DNA of 64,000 bases from an uncultured Faecalibacterium sp. (GTDB lineage: Bacteria > Bacillota > Clostridia > Oscillospirales > Ruminococcaceae): assembly GCA_934539245.1 (NCBI GenBank), contig CAKTCK010000009.1:1-64000 (forward strand), in the 5' to 3' direction. Each line of letters opens with the position of its first letter. Position 1 is the stretch's first letter. This document shows, piece after piece, positions 1 through 13,966 of this stretch. A program made the translations under genes and the position numbers. The notes under the pieces are model-generated. The model searched no databases. It saw nothing but the letters and a program-made list of their open reading frames with translations, and was not told the DNA's origin.

Positions 1-299
1 ACACGGCCGCCACGGATCAGCACGACGGAGTGCTCCTGCAGGTTATGGCCGATACCGGGAATGTAAGAGGTGACCTCGATACCATTCGTGAGGCGGACAC
101 GAGCAACCTTACGCAGAGCAGAGTTAGGCTTCTTGGGGGTCATGGTACGAACTGCAGTGCAGACACCACGCTTCTGGGGGCTGCTCAGATCAGAGTACTG
201 CTTCTTCTGAGAGTTATAAGTCTTCTGCAGAGCGGGAGCGGTGCTCTTGGTAGTCAGGACCTCACGGCCTTTGCGTACAAGCTGGTTAAAAGTAGGCAT
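1..299 (-). CDS. rpsL: 30S ribosomal protein S12 (3' end cut by window edge)
   Basis: Reading the minus strand from the ATG at 297-299 gives an S12 N-terminus ([15 protein letters not shown]...) followed by the conserved [16 protein letters not shown] stretch and the loop ending in [16 protein letters not shown]12 sits at the decoding centre of the small ribosomal subunit. The start is set by an AGAAAGGAGAAAC ribosome binding site just upstream. The C-terminal part lies beyond position 1. It is separated from rpoC by a terminator and has its own promoter, so it begins a new transcription unit, presumably the str operon (rpsL-rpsG-fusA-tuf), which cannot be seen here. Confidence 0.97.
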   Translation of the reverse strand, partial: MPTFNQLVRKGREVLTTKSTAPALQKTYNSQKKQYSDLSSPQKRGVCTAVRTMTPKKPNSALRKVARVRLTNGIEVTSYIPGIGHNLQEHSVVLIRGGR

Positions 300-387
300 T
301 TTGTTTCTCCTTTCTTAATGATGAGCATCGGAAGCACTTTCCGACTTTTTTGCCGCACTATCCCCATGAGGGACGCGCAACAGTTAT

Positions 388-416
388 ATAATACCCGCTT
401 TGCAGCCGGATGTCAA
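388..416 (-). promoter_or_regulatory. rpsL promoter
   Basis: On the minus strand TTGACA (411-416) and TATTAT (388-393) are separated by exactly 17 bases. Transcription would start near 381, giving a leader of about 80 nt before rpsL. The remaining part of the 300-592 gap holds only this promoter and the rpoC terminator. Confidence 0.85.
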
Positions 417-520
417 CAGTTTTTGCAAATTTTTTTGTATTTATTCCAGATTTTTTCTTCTGGGCAGTTTTCGACAGAAAAAGTGCCTTTTCCTCCCCTG
501 TCGTGCTGCTTTTTGCACGC

Positions 521-555
521 AAAAACCGCCCCGCAGACTTTCGCCCACGGAGCGG
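521..555 (-). terminator. rpoBC terminator
   Basis: Minus-strand hairpin with 13 consecutive pairs (some G-U), a GAAA tetraloop at 539-542 and a following run of five T. It lies 37 bases beyond the rpoC stop and ends the rpoBC transcript before the rpsL promoter. Confidence 0.9.
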
Positions 556-592
556 CTTTGTTTAACGGATCAGTTCCTGACGGATGCTGCGC

Positions 593-4165
<3,573 letters not shown>

Positions 4166-4293
4166 GAAACGAACCCTTTCTTAATCTCTAGTTGTCTCGA
4201 TGATACAGGCGGCTTTTCTGTTGCAGGATCACAGACGCTTCTCCCCTGCCGCAGCACGCGGCCAAGGGGCGAAGGCTGTGTTCAATATCCAGA

Positions 4294-7200
4294 TCAGAAA
4301 TCTACTTCGTCAGAAGCAGCCGGAGCCTCAGCACCGGAGTTATCATCCTCCAGCACAGAAGGATCATCGAAACCTGCATCGGCGTCCTTGATGTTGTAAT
4401 CGGTCAGTTCGCTCTCCTGCACCACAGTCTCGGTGCCGGCAACATCACGCATATCAAAGCCGGTCTCTTCGTCGTCGAAGTTCTGGCGCATGTCGATCTC
4501 GTTGCCGTCCTTGTCCTGCACGATCACGTCCAGACCCAGAGACTGCAGTTCCTTCAGCATAACGCGGAAGGACTCGGGGATGCCGGGCTGCGGGATGGGC
4601 TCGCCCTTAACGATAGCCTCGTAGGTCTTGACACGGCCCTCCACGTCATCGGACTTGACAGTCAGGATTTCCTGCAGGGTGTAAGCGGCACCGTAAGCTT
4701 CCAGTGCCCAGACCTCCATCTCGCCGAAGCGCTGACCGCCGAACTGAGCCTTGCCGCCCAGAGGCTGCTGAGTGACCAGAGAGTAGGGGCCGGTGGAACG
4801 GGCGTGGATCTTATCATCGACCAGGTGATGCAGCTTGAGGTAGTACATATAACCAACGGTAACGCGGTTATCGAACTTTTCACCGGTACGGCCATCGTAA
4901 ACGGTGGTCTTGCCGTCACGATCCAGCTCGATCTTGGAGAAGTCGATGATGTGGCCCTTCTCGCCCATGATCTTGGGGAGCTTGGTGGGATATGCGGGAG
5001 CATTCTCGCCGTGCCACATCTCGCGGGCGGTATCAAAGGTATCGCCGATATCGTTCTCACGAGCAGAGTCAAAGACGGGGGTCATGACCTTGATGCCGCA
5101 GGCCTTGGCAGCGTAGCCGAGGTTGACTTCCAGCACCTGACCGATGTTCATACGGGAAGGCACGCCCAACGGGTTCAGCACGATGTCCAGCGGAGTGCCG
5201 TCGGGCAGGTAGGGCATATCCTCCTGCGGCAGGATGCGGGAAACGACACCCTTGTTGCCGTGACGACCTGCCATCTTATCGCCGACGCTGATCTTGCGCT
5301 TCTGGGCGATATAGCAGCGGACGACCTCGCGCACACCGGGCTGCAGCTCATCGCTGTTCTCCGGGGTAAAGACCTTGACATCCACAATGATGCCGTATGC
5401 GCCGTGAGGCACACGCAGAGAGGTGTCGCGCACCTCGCGTGCCTTCTCACCGAAGATGGCGCGCAGCAGGCGCTCCTCAGCGGTCAGCTCGGTCTCGCCC
5501 TTCGGGGTGACCTTACCGACCAGAATATCGCCGCTCTTGACCTCGGCGCCAATGCGGATGATGCCGCGCTCGTCCAGATCCTTCAGGGCATCCTCAGAAA
5601 CGTTGGGGATATCGCGGGTGATCTCTTCGGGTCCCAGCTTGGTATCGCGGCTCTCGGTCTCGTACTCCTCGATATGGATGGAGGTGTACACGTCCTCGCG
5701 CACGATCTTCTCGTTCAGCAGGACGGCGTCCTCGTAGTTGTAGCCCTCCCAGGTCATAAAGCCAATCAGGGCGTTCTTACCCAGAGAGATCTCACCGTTG
5801 CGCATTGCGGGGCCATCGGCCAGCACCTGACCAGTGGTGACAGTCTCGCCGACTTCCACAATGGGGCGCTGGTTGATGCAGGTGCCTGCGTTGGAGCGGG
5901 CAAACTTGATCAGAGGGTAATCCTCCAGAGCGCCCTGCTCGTTGCGTACAACAATGTGGTCGGCATCGACCTTCTCCACAACGCCGTTGCTCTTAGCCAG
6001 CACAGCGGTGCCGGAGTCGGTAGCAGCCTTGTACTCCATACCGGTAGCAACAATGGGCTGCTGAGTGACCATCAGAGGCACTGCCTGACGCTGCATGTTA
6101 GAGCCCATCAGTGCACGGTTACAGTCGTCGTTCTCCAGGAAGGGGATGCAGGCGGTAGCAACAGAGACCATCATACGCGGAGAAACGTCCATGTAATCGA
6201 CCTTCTCTGCATCGATTTCCAGGATCTCGTCGCGGCGGCGGGCAGACACGCGGGGACGGACGAAGTGCTTGCCTTCGTCCAGCGGCTCGTTGGCCTGTGC
6301 CACAACGTACTCGTCCTCCACATCGGCGGTCATATACTCCACCTCGTCGGTGACGACCTGCTCAATGAGGTTGTTGTTCTCATCGTAGACCTTCTTGACC
6401 TTGCGGTAGGGAGCCTCCACGAAGCCGTATTCGTTGATCTTGGCGTAGGATGCCAGATAGGAGATCAGACCGATGTTGGGGCCTTCAGGGGTCTCGATGG
6501 GGCACATACGGCCATAGTGGCTGTAATGAACGTCGCGAACTTCGAAACCTGCGCGGTCACGGCTCAGACCGCCGGGGCCCAGAGCAGACAGACGGCGCTT
6601 GTGGGTCAGCTCTGCCAGAGGGTTATTCTGGTCCATGAACTGAGACAGCGGAGAGGAACCGAAGAACTCCTTGATAGCTGCCACCACAGGACGGATGTTG
6701 ATCAGTGCCTGCGGGGTGATGACGCTCTGATCCTGGCTTTGCAGGGTCATGCGCTCACGGATGACGCGCTCCATACGGGAGAAGCCGATGCGGAACTGGT
6801 TCTGCAGCAGCTCGCCCACGCTGCGGATACGGCGGTTGCCCAGATGGTCGATATCATCGGTGGTGCCGATGCCGTAGCCCAAATCGTTCAGGTAGTTGAT
6901 GGAGGACAGGATATCGTCGATGGTGACGGTACGGCCAATGAGCAGGTCGTGATCCTTCTTCAGGCTCTCCATGACCTCCTCAGCGCTGGAAGCGTTATCA
7001 AGGATCTTACGCAGTTCCTTGAGGTTGCAGCGCTCGTTGATGCCGCACTCCTTGACGTCCACGCCCTTGAATGCAGGGTAGTAGTTGTCGATAATGGCCT
7101 GTGCGTCCACGCAGCCGTTGGTGATGACCTTGACCTTGTGGGGCTTATCCTGCATGGGATCATCGATCTTCAGCACGACCAGATCCACGCCGGCGGCATC

Positions 7201-8157
7201 GATCTGCTCGGCCACCTTGCGCTCGATCTTCTTGTCGGCCTCGATCAGGATCTCGCCGGTGAAGGGGTCCACCACGTTCTCTGCAGCCACATGGTTCATG
7301 ATGCGGCGTGCCAGAGACAGCTTTTTGTTCATCTTATAGCGGCCGAAACGGGACAGGTCGTACCGGCGCGGATCGAAGAACAGCATATCGATCTGGCTGG
7401 TAGCGGACTCCACCGTGGGAGGCTCGCCGGGGCGCAGCTTGCGGTAGACTTCCAGCAGGCCTTCCTCGCGGTTCTTGGTGGTATCCTTTTCCAGCGTGGC
7501 CAGAATGCGCTCGTCCTCGCCGAAGTAGTTCAGGATATCCTCGTTGGTGGACAGGCCCAGTGCACGGCACAGCACGGTGACGGGCAGTTTGCGGTTCTTG
7601 TCGATACGGACATAGAACACGTTGGCGGCATCGGTCTCGTACTCCAGCCATGCACCACGGTTGGGGTTCATGGTGGCGCTGTACAGGTCGTTACCGACCT
7701 TATCCTTGGCATGACCGTAGAACACACCGGGAGAGCGGACCAGCTGGCTGACGATCGCACGCTCGGCACCGTTGATGACAAAGGTGCCTGCGTCGGTCAT
7801 CAGGGGGAAGTCGCCCATGAAGATTTCCTGATCCTTCACCTCGCCGGTCTCCTTGTTCAGCAGACGGGCGGTGACTCGCAGGGGGGCTGCATAGGTAACG
7901 TCGCGCTCCTTGCACTCCTTAATGCTGTACTTCGGCTCCTTATCCAGCCGGAAGTCCACAAAGCTCAGTGCCAGATTGCCGGTGTAGTCCTCAATGGTGC
8001 CGATATCGTGAAAGACCTCCTTCAGGCCTTCATCCAAAAACCACTGATACGAGTTCTTCTGCACCTCGATCAGGTTCGGCATACTGATGACTTCGTCGAT
8101 GTGGGAGAAGCTCATGCGCTCGGTTTTGCCGAGCTTAACGGGCTTGACTTTCATCAT
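4294..8157 (-). CDS. rpoB: DNA-directed RNA polymerase subunit beta
   Basis: About 1287 residues, beginning [15 protein letters not shown]. The rifampicin-pocket region ([20 protein letters not shown]) and the C-terminal [20 protein letters not shown] block that contacts beta' are both plain. A GTG ten bases upstream (8167-8169) would overlap the AGGAG ribosome binding site (8169-8173), so the ATG at 8155-8157 is preferred. The C-terminus carries an acidic tail beyond the core fold. Unlike many bacteria, no rplJ/rplL genes precede it here: the next gene upstream is rpoD, and rpoB has its own promoter. Confidence 0.99.
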   Translation of the reverse strand: MMKVKPVKLGKTERMSFSHIDEVISMPNLIEVQKNSYQWFLDEGLKEVFHDIGTIEDYTGNLALSFVDFRLDKEPKYSIKECKERDVTYAAPLRVTARLLNKETGEVKDQEIFMGDFPLMTDAGTFVINGAERAIVSQLVRSPGVFYGHAKDKVGNDLYSATMNPNRGAWLEYETDAANVFYVRIDKNRKLPVTVLCRALGLSTNEDILNYFGEDERILATLEKDTTKNREEGLLEVYRKLRPGEPPTVESATSQIDMLFFDPRRYDLSRFGRYKMNKKLSLARRIMNHVAAENVVDPFTGEILIEADKKIERKVAEQIDAAGVDLVVLKIDDPMQDKPHKVKVITNGCVDAQAIIDNYYPAFKGVDVKECGINERCNLKELRKILDNASSAEEVMESLKKDHDLLIGRTVTIDDILSSINYLNDLGYGIGTTDDIDHLGNRRIRSVGELLQNQFRIGFSRMERVIRERMTLQSQDQSVITPQALINIRPVVAAIKEFFGSSPLSQFMDQNNPLAELTHKRRLSALGPGGLSRDRAGFEVRDVHYSHYGRMCPIETPEGPNIGLISYLASYAKINEYGFVEAPYRKVKKVYDENNNLIEQVVTDEVEYMTADVEDEYVVAQANEPLDEGKHFVRPRVSARRRDEILEIDAEKVDYMDVSPRMMVSVATACIPFLENDDCNRALMGSNMQRQAVPLMVTQQPIVATGMEYKAATDSGTAVLAKSNGVVEKVDADHIVVRNEQGALEDYPLIKFARSNAGTCINQRPIVEVGETVTTGQVLADGPAMRNGEISLGKNALIGFMTWEGYNYEDAVLLNEKIVREDVYTSIHIEEYETESRDTKLGPEEITRDIPNVSEDALKDLDERGIIRIGAEVKSGDILVGKVTPKGETELTAEERLLRAIFGEKAREVRDTSLRVPHGAYGIIVDVKVFTPENSDELQPGVREVVRCYIAQKRKISVGDKMAGRHGNKGVVSRILPQEDMPYLPDGTPLDIVLNPLGVPSRMNIGQVLEVNLGYAAKACGIKVMTPVFDSARENDIGDTFDTAREMWHGENAPAYPTKLPKIMGEKGHIIDFSKIELDRDGKTTVYDGRTGEKFDNRVTVGYMYYLKLHHLVDDKIHARSTGPYSLVTQQPLGGKAQFGGQRFGEMEVWALEAYGAAYTLQEILTVKSDDVEGRVKTYEAIVKGEPIPQPGIPESFRVMLKELQSLGLDVIVQDKDGNEIDMRQNFDDEETGFDMRDVAGTETVVQESELTDYNIKDADAGFDDPSVLEDDNSGAEAPAASDEVDF

Positions 8158-8352
8158 AAAATCAACCACTCCTTACTTTTATATTCTACGGGATGTCGTA
8201 TACACGGGTCAAATTTGAGCAGACACACATAATTCGACCCGCGTCTTGTGGAACGTTCCGGCGTTTTGCACAAACTTTTGGAGTTGCCCCCTCAAGCGGC
8301 AGCCATCGCAGTTCCTTTTTTGGCGCACTAGTCCATTATGTGATACTAATGC

Positions 8353-8381
8353 AGTATACACCCGAAAATCCCTGTTGTCAA
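8353..8381 (-). promoter_or_regulatory. rpoBC promoter
   Basis: TTGACA (8376-8381) and TATACT (8353-8358) on the minus strand with a 17-base spacer. Predicted start near 8346, giving a leader of about 190 nt before rpoB. In the 8158-8629 gap I see this promoter, the leader and the rpoD terminator; the rest (about 8385-8565) is AT-rich with nothing I can name. Confidence 0.88.
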
Positions 8382-8570
8382 GCCATTTTTCAGTTTTTTG
8401 CCGAAATAAATTTAATTTTCATTTTGTTTTCGCACGCCCGGCAGCGTGTAGCTGTTTGCTTTCCAAGTACTTGATTTTTTTATTTTGCACGTTCCTGTTC
8501 ATAATCCTCTTGTGCAATTTGTCTATCTTTGCTCTTGCGCCCGGAAGTGTGACTTTTGTATTTCTCAATA

Positions 8571-8605
8571 GAAAAGGCCGCCGCACAATATGCTGTGCAG
8601 CAGCC
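8571..8605 (-). terminator. dgt-dnaG-rpoD terminator
   Basis: Twelve-pair hairpin (arms 8576-8587 and 8594-8605, 6-base loop) followed on the minus strand by TTTTCT, 25 bases past the rpoD stop. Its TGCTGCACA/TGTGCGGC core resembles several other terminators in the window. Confidence 0.88.
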
Positions 8606-8629
8606 TCGTCCTATAATAATATAGAATGC

Positions 8630-9712
8630 TCACTCGTCCAGATAGTCCCGCAGCAGCTTCGCGCGGCTGGGGTGGCGCAGCTTGCGCAGTGCCTTTGCTT
8701 CGATTTGACGCACCCGTTCCCGGGTCACGTTGAACTCCTTGCCCAGCTCTTCCAGTGTGCGGGCACGGCCATCCTCCAGACCAAAGCGCAGGGTGATGAC
8801 CCGTTCCTCCCGGGGCGTCAGGCTTTTGAGGACGTGCAGCAGTTCCCGCCGCAGCAGCTGACGCCCGGCTTCATCCACCGGGACACCGGCATCCTCGTCC
8901 TGAATAAAGTCCTCCAGATGGGCGTCCTCTTCCTCCCCCACCGGCGTTTCCAGACTGATGGGCTCCTGCGATAATTGCAGCAACTCCCGCACCTTGTCCG
9001 GTTCCATATCCAGCGCGGCTGCGATCTCCTCCACGGTGGGCTCTCGCCCGTTTTTGTGCAGCAGGTCGCCCGCCGTTTTCTTGACCCGGTTGATGCTCTC
9101 CACCAGATGCACCGGGATACGGATGGTGCGCCCCTGATCCGCAATGGCGCGGGTGATGGACTGCCGGATCCACCAGGTCGCGTAGGTAGAGAACTTGAAG
9201 CCACGCTCCGGCTCGAACTTTTCCGCCGCCTTCATCAGGCCAAGATTGCCCTCTTGAATCAGATCCAGAAAAGGCAGTCCCCGCCCGGCGTAGCGCTTGG
9301 CTACCGACACCACCAACCGCAGGTTCGCCTCGCTCAGGGAGCGGCGCGCCTCTGCATCCCCTGCCCGGGCGGCCTTTGCCAGTGCCATCTCCTGTCCGGC
9401 GGTCAGCAGCGGCACCCGACCGATCTCCTTTAAATAGGTCTTGACCGGGTCATCCAGCGCCACTCCCTCCGAGGACAGCTCATTCTCCAGCCTGCCGATC
9501 TGGGCATCGTCCAGCACGGGCAGCTCGGCAGGCTCTTCCTCTGCCAGATGGACGCCCCGCTGCTCCAGCGCGGCGTAAAGCTCGTCCAGCTGTGCAACAT
9601 CGAAATCCGTTTCCTCCATGGCGCGGCTGATCTGCTCCGGGGTCAGGGTGTGACGGTGAGCCTTTGCGGCAAGGCTGCGGGCAAGTTCTTCCGTTTGCGA
9701 CAATTTCTGCAT
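8630..9712 (-). CDS. rpoD: Primary RNA polymerase sigma factor (SigA/RpoD)
   Basis: 360 residues of sigma-70 type. Region 1.2 ([11 protein letters not shown]), region 2 with the promoter-melting and -10-binding helix ([17 protein letters not shown]), region 3, and the region 4 helix-turn-helix ([18 protein letters not shown]) are in order. The N-terminal part is short, as in Gram-positive SigA, with an acidic stretch before region 1.2. The ATG follows an AAAGGAGCAGG site. It is the last gene of the dgt-dnaG-rpoD operon, 48 bases after dnaG. The close fit of many window promoters to TTGACA-17-TATAAT is what this factor would read. Confidence 0.97.
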   Translation of the reverse strand: MQKLSQTEELARSLAAKAHRHTLTPEQISRAMEETDFDVAQLDELYAALEQRGVHLAEEEPAELPVLDDAQIGRLENELSSEGVALDDPVKTYLKEIGRVPLLTAGQEMALAKAARAGDAEARRSLSEANLRLVVSVAKRYAGRGLPFLDLIQEGNLGLMKAAEKFEPERGFKFSTYATWWIRQSITRAIADQGRTIRIPVHLVESINRVKKTAGDLLHKNGREPTVEEIAAALDMEPDKVRELLQLSQEPISLETPVGEEEDAHLEDFIQDEDAGVPVDEAGRQLLRRELLHVLKSLTPREERVITLRFGLEDGRARTLEELGKEFNVTRERVRQIEAKALRKLRHPSRAKLLRDYLDE

Positions 9713-9760
9713 GATTCCTGCTCCTTTTCTCTCCAGCTCCAGCCGGAGGGAAAACAGGGA

Positions 9761-11536
9761 TCAGTCTTGTTCGGGCAGCGTCCCCTGCTTTTTTTCGCGC
9801 ATCGACTGAAGATACTGTGTGATCTCATCGCCGGACATTGCAGCAGCTTTGCTTGCAACCGGCATTCCCCGGGCGATTCTGTCCAGGTACAGATGGATAT
9901 CCTCCGGGGTGCAGTTCACATCGCTGTATTGTGCCGCAAGTCGGCTCAGTTCATTCAATGCTTCTTCGCTTGCAAATGCCCGCAGTGCAGTCAGGCTGAG
10001 CTCCACGCCCTCCCGGCTGCAATTGAGCATTGCTTCATATAGTTCCTTCTGCTGCGGCTGGATGAATTGCTCCGCCGTCAGCTGCTGTTTGACCAGTTCC
10101 AGATAGCGCGGTTCCCGCAGGATGGCTGCCAGCAGCCGCTGCTGGGCGCTGGCAATGCCCAGCGCCTGACTGCCGCCTGCGCTGTAAGGTACCTTGATCT
10201 GATCCATCTCACCAGAGTGCAGCCGCTCACGGTTTTTCTCCCGGCGGTACTTGCCGCCCGCCCGCTTTGCTGCGGTGCCCAGCTGCGCCAGAATAGCGGT
10301 CTTGGAAATGTTGGTCTCCTCTGCCAGCCGCCCAGCGTACACCTCCTGCTCGGTGGGGTTGGAGCGCTCAGCCAACATCTCCACGGCTTCCTTTACATAT
10401 TGCAGCCGCTGCGCGTCCTGCGAAAGATCGTACTGATCCCGCAGACGCTTGAGCCGGAAATCCAGCGCGTTGCCCACCCCATCCAGAAGCGCCTGAAAGC
10501 GCTCCGGGCCGTATTTTTTGATATACTCGTCTGGGTCCTTTGCGCCGGGGATCTGCAACACACCCACTTTTACCGGGCTGTTGCGGAACAGTTCCAGTGA
10601 GCGCAGAGTCGCTTTCTGGCCGGCCTCGTCCGAGTCATAGCTCAAAATGACCTCGTCGGCATACTCGCTGATGATGCGCACCTGACCGGGGGTCAGGGCG
10701 GTGCCGCAGGCGCAGACGGCAGTGTCGATGCCCGCCTGATGCATACTGATGACGTCCATGTAGCCCTCGCACAGCACGAACCGCCGGGAAGCGCTGCGCT
10801 TTGCGATCTGCATGGCAAACACCGTCTCGGATTTGTGATAGACCAGCGTTTCCGGGCTGTTGACGTATTTGGGCTTGGAATCGTCCATCACGCGCCCACC
10901 AAAGGCAATGATGTTGCCGCGCAGGTCAAAGATGGGGGTCATGACACGCTTCCAGAACAGGCAGTAAATGCGCCCGGATTGGCTGCGCTTGAACAGGCCG
11001 CTGGCGTCCAGTTCCTGCTGGTTGTAACCCTTATCCCGCAGGTACTGGTACAGCGCCTGCCCGTCGTTGGGGGCATAGCCCAGCCCGAACCGAACGATGG
11101 TCTTATCGTCCAGCCCGCGCCGCCGCCAGTAAGCGCGCGCCTGCCGCGCCTCCTCCACGGTAGAGTTCAGGCAGGCGTGGAAGAAGCGGGCGGCTTCCTT
11201 GTTCATGGAAAGCACCCGGCTGCGCAGACGCCCGGTCTTATCGTCCTCCTGCGGTTCCGGCATACCGGCGCGGGAAGCCAGCATCTTAATGGCTTCGCCG
11301 CTGCTGATATTGTTGATCTTTTTGACAAAGCTGATGGCATCTCCGGCTGCCTGGCAACCGAAACAGTAAAAGCTTTGGGTGTCAGGGTACACATAGAAAG
11401 ACGGCGTTTTTTCGCTGTGAAAGGGGCACAGACCGCCGTACAGCCGCCCCTTGCGCTTGAGCTGCACATAGCTGCCCACCAGCTCCACGATGTCGGTGCG
11501 GCGGGTGAGCTCCTCGATGTATTCGTGTGGGATCAT
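9761..11536 (-). CDS. dnaG: DNA primase
   Basis: 591 residues. The N-terminal CHC2 zinc finger uses Cys37, His40, Cys58 and Cys61; a Toprim catalytic domain follows with the glutamate of LCEGYMDVI and the SYDSDEAG acidic motif; the C-terminal part would be the DnaB helicase-interacting domain. It makes RNA primers for lagging-strand synthesis. It lies 25 bases after dgt and upstream of rpoD, the classic macromolecular-synthesis arrangement with dgt in the first position. Confidence 0.98.
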   Translation of the reverse strand: MIPHEYIEELTRRTDIVELVGSYVQLKRKGRLYGGLCPFHSEKTPSFYVYPDTQSFYCFGCQAAGDAISFVKKINNISSGEAIKMLASRAGMPEPQEDDKTGRLRSRVLSMNKEAARFFHACLNSTVEEARQARAYWRRRGLDDKTIVRFGLGYAPNDGQALYQYLRDKGYNQQELDASGLFKRSQSGRIYCLFWKRVMTPIFDLRGNIIAFGGRVMDDSKPKYVNSPETLVYHKSETVFAMQIAKRSASRRFVLCEGYMDVISMHQAGIDTAVCACGTALTPGQVRIISEYADEVILSYDSDEAGQKATLRSLELFRNSPVKVGVLQIPGAKDPDEYIKKYGPERFQALLDGVGNALDFRLKRLRDQYDLSQDAQRLQYVKEAVEMLAERSNPTEQEVYAGRLAEETNISKTAILAQLGTAAKRAGGKYRREKNRERLHSGEMDQIKVPYSAGGSQALGIASAQQRLLAAILREPRYLELVKQQLTAEQFIQPQQKELYEAMLNCSREGVELSLTALRAFASEEALNELSRLAAQYSDVNCTPEDIHLYLDRIARGMPVASKAAAMSGDEITQYLQSMREKKQGTLPEQD

Positions 11537-11561
11537 GTTGTTTTAAACGACCTCTCCAGTT

Positions 11562-12560
11562 TTAAAGGACGTGCCATTTCTGGGGCACGAACAGTTCTTC
11601 AAAGGTGCGGATGGCAAACTCATCACTCATACCGCTGATATAGTCGGTGACGGCGCGCTCCCGTCCCTCCTGATAGGCCAGCTGCACATAAAAGTTGGAC
11701 ATCTGATCCACATGGGTCAGGTAGTATTCGTACAGCTCGGCAATGAGCTTGTCCACCTTCTGCTCCTCGCGCTTGGCGTTTTTGTCCACATACACGGTGG
11801 CGTACATGAAATCCCGCAAAGCGAGAAACGCCTCGTATTCCTCCGTACCCATGCGGACATCCCCCTCACTGTGGGTGAGGATGCTGTTGATCATGGTGGT
11901 GATACGGGCGGACTTGGTCTGTCCCAGCACCGCCGTGCAGTCCTTGGGCAGAGTGGCAGCGTCCAGCACACCAGCGCGCACGGCGTCCTCGATATCGTGG
12001 TTGACAAAGGCGATCTGATCTGCCAGACGCACGATGCGCCCTTCCGGGGTGGCTGCCCATGTGCCCTTGGTGTGGGTAACGATGCCGTTGCGCACTTCCC
12101 ATGTCAGGTTAAGCCCCGCGCCGTCCTTTTCCAGCCGGTCCACCACACGCAGGCTCTGCATATAATGGTGAAAGCCGTCCGGGCAGAGGTCGTTCAGTGC
12201 CTTTTCGCCCGCATGACCAAAGGGAGTATGCCCCAGATCATGCGCAAGGCTGATGGCTTCGGTCAGATCTTCGTTCAGGCGCAGACCGCGGGCGATGGTG
12301 CGGGCGATCTGCGAGACCTCCAGTGTATGGGTCAGCCGGGTGCGGTACAGGTCGCCTTCCGGCGAAAGGAACACCTGTGTTTTCTGCTTGAGACGCCGGA
12401 AGGCCTTGCAGTGCAGCACCCGGTCACGATCCCGCTGGAACACCGGGCGCAGCGGGTCCTGCGGTTCCGGTACGGCTCTGCCACGGCTTGCATCGCTGAA
12501 GGTCGCCCACGGTGCAAAGGTAAGGTGCTCGATTTCTTCGGTTCTCCGGCGCACATCCAT
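11562..12560 (-). CDS. dgt: Deoxyguanosinetriphosphate triphosphohydrolase-like protein
   Basis: 332 residues from the ATG at 12558-12560, which follows AAAGGAGGATCTGT; a longer in-frame extension to 12620 has no such site. HD-domain metal ligands are visible as RLTHTLEVSQ and AHDLGHTPFGHAGE. Family members hydrolyse dNTPs to nucleoside and tripolyphosphate; substrate preference of this Firmicute type (dGTPase-like, type 2) is not readable from sequence. Leading the dnaG-rpoD operon suggests that dNTP-pool control is coupled to replication priming. Confidence 0.93.
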   Translation of the reverse strand: MDVRRRTEEIEHLTFAPWATFSDASRGRAVPEPQDPLRPVFQRDRDRVLHCKAFRRLKQKTQVFLSPEGDLYRTRLTHTLEVSQIARTIARGLRLNEDLTEAISLAHDLGHTPFGHAGEKALNDLCPDGFHHYMQSLRVVDRLEKDGAGLNLTWEVRNGIVTHTKGTWAATPEGRIVRLADQIAFVNHDIEDAVRAGVLDAATLPKDCTAVLGQTKSARITTMINSILTHSEGDVRMGTEEYEAFLALRDFMYATVYVDKNAKREEQKVDKLIAELYEYYLTHVDQMSNFYVQLAYQEGRERAVTDYISGMSDEFAIRTFEELFVPQKWHVL

Positions 12561-12636
12561 ACAGATCCTCCTTTTGTTTTTTGGGCTTCTCCCCTCCCCT
12601 CTGCACGCAGCCGATCCCAATTGCTGCGCTGCGGCA

Positions 12637-12645
12637 ATTGTAGCA
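12637..12645 (-). promoter_or_regulatory. Candidate dgt-dnaG-rpoD promoter (extended -10)
   Basis: Minus-strand TGCTACAAT, an extended -10 element about 75 bases before dgt. No good -35 hexamer is present at 16-18 bases, so this is tentative. Confidence 0.4.
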
Positions 12646-12702
12646 CATCGGCAGTGTCGAAGGGGGAAGTTCCGTGTCGGTTTACAAAAAAGACTTTATT
12701 TT

Positions 12703-13323
12703 TTAAAATGGTGCGTAGAACGGGTCGGACACCGTTACCTGCGCACTGCCCCGGGTCAGTTCCCGCAGCTGTTCCAGCAGCGGAGCTTCGGTGTGCTCCG
12801 GCATCTGCCAGCGCAGGGTGACGCGATCCGTAAACTCCGGCGGTGCCTGCTTTGCCCCGGCGGCATCAATAAGCAGAGATGCACGCTCGTAAAGGGCGTA
12901 GTCCACGGTCACCTGCAATTCCACCACGCTGCGCACCGTGACGACCTCGGCGTTTTCCAGTGCGCGGGCGGTGGCGGTGGTGTAGGCGCGCACCAAGCCG
13001 CCGGTACCCAGCAGCACCCCGCCAAAATACCGGGTGACCACCACAATCAGGTCGGTCAGGCCGCTGTGCTGCAGCACTTCCAGCGCGGGCGTGCCGGCGG
13101 TCTTTGCCGGCTCGCCGTCATCCGAATAGCGCTCGCGGTTGCCCGCCCGCAGGCGGTAGGCGTAAACATTGTGCCGCGCGGTGCGGTTAGCCGCCCGCAC
13201 CTGCTCCAAAAAAGCTACCGCAGTTTCCTCACTGTCGGCAAAGGAGAGCTGCGCGATAAAGCGGCTTTTTTTCTCTTCATATTCGCCGGTAGCCGTGCCC
13301 CGGACGGTGCGGTAATCCTCCAC
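12703..13323 (-). CDS. YigZ/IMPACT family protein
   Basis: 206 residues from a GTG start at 13321-13323, chosen because a CAGGAGGATCTAAC site stands directly before it; the open frame to 13422 would run through the promoter. The IMPACT N-terminal fold is recognisable by ARHNVYAYRL, YSDDGEPAKTAGTP and TRYFGGVLLGTGGLVRAYT. A DUF1949-type C-terminal domain follows. Family members are proposed to affect translation regulation; no enzymatic activity is assigned with certainty. Probably monocistronic, between its own promoter and the dgt upstream region. Confidence 0.93.
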   Translation of the reverse strand: MEDYRTVRGTATGEYEEKKSRFIAQLSFADSEETAVAFLEQVRAANRTARHNVYAYRLRAGNRERYSDDGEPAKTAGTPALEVLQHSGLTDLIVVVTRYFGGVLLGTGGLVRAYTTATARALENAEVVTVRSVVELQVTVDYALYERASLLIDAAGAKQAPPEFTDRVTLRWQMPEHTEAPLLEQLRELTRGSAQVTVSDPFYAPF

Positions 13324-13353
13324 GTTAGATCCTCCTGATAATAAATCAGAATA

Positions 13354-13362
13354 AGTATAACA
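13354..13362 (-). promoter_or_regulatory. YigZ gene promoter (extended -10)
   Basis: Minus-strand TGTTATACT with a weak T-rich -35 region. It lies about 30 bases before the GTG start, leaving a very short leader. Confidence 0.55.
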
Positions 13363-13420
13363 CAAACAGTCGCAAATAAAAAGACCGACGAAACTTTGCG
13401 GCACCACCAGATACGCGCAC

Positions 13421-13460
13421 AAAAAAGGGGCTGCTGCACATCATTTCGTGCAGCAGCCCC
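13421..13460 (-). terminator. secDF-nrdR terminator
   Basis: Perfect 13-pair hairpin (13427-13439 with 13448-13460, 8-base loop) followed on the minus strand by six T, 13 bases past the nrdR stop. The GGCTGCTGCAC/GTGCAGCAGCC core recurs at 56001-56029 and, in variants, at 8576 and 32038. Confidence 0.93.
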
Positions 13461-13473
13461 TTCAGGTTGCATT

Positions 13474-13950
13474 TTACTGTTTTTCCTTGCGGTCTCCGCG
13501 GTCTCCCACAAGCTTTTTCAGTTCCTCAAGGAAACTTTCCACGTCCGCAAACTGACGGTAGACCGAGGCAAAGCGGATATACGCCACCTCGTCGATCTTT
13601 TTCAGCTCCTGCATGGTCAGCTCGCCAATGCGCACACTGGGAATCTCGCGGTCGTAGGAGCTGAACAGGGACTGCTCAATGCTGCTGACGGCGTGCTCCA
13701 GCGCTTCGTAGCTGACAGGACGCTTTGCGCAGGCGCGCAGCATGGCGTTAAGCAGCTTCTGTCGGTCAAAAGGCTCGCGGGAGTTGTCCTTTTTGATGAC
13801 CACCAGCGGCACTGTTTCCACTACCTCGTAGGTGGTAAAACGCATGTGGCAGTTCAGGCACTCGCGGCGGCGGCGGATACGCTCGTTATCTTCTGTAGGG
13901 CGGGAGTCGATCACCTTGGATTCCTCCGCGCCGCAATAAGGGCACTTCAT
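13474..13950 (-). CDS. nrdR: Transcriptional repressor NrdR
   Basis: 158 residues from the ATG at 13948-13950, preceded by GCGGAGGAACGAACG. Zinc-ribbon cysteines are Cys3, Cys6, Cys31 and Cys34, followed by an ATP-cone domain. NrdR senses the ATP/dATP balance and represses ribonucleotide reductase genes by binding NrdR boxes; no nrd genes or obvious boxes occur in this window. It follows secDF by 16 bases and shares its terminator. Confidence 0.97.
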   Translation of the reverse strand: MKCPYCGAEESKVIDSRPTEDNERIRRRRECLNCHMRFTTYEVVETVPLVVIKKDNSREPFDRQKLLNAMLRACAKRPVSYEALEHAVSSIEQSLFSSYDREIPSVRIGELTMQELKKIDEVAYIRFASVYRQFADVESFLEELKKLVGDRGDRKEKQ

Positions 13951-13966
13951 CGTTCGTTCCTCCGCC

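Noticed and set aside
4804-8232. A 1142-codon open frame antisense to rpoB
   Set aside because: Same codon-bias shadow as above; it also runs across the rpoB leader.
8158-8352. Ribosomal-protein L10-type leader for rpoB
   Set aside because: I could not find the characteristic kink-turn leader; rplJ is not nearby.
8246-8974. A 242-codon plus-strand frame over the rpoB promoter region
   Set aside because: Overlaps the consensus rpoB promoter and the rpoD terminator and 3' end; no supporting start signals.
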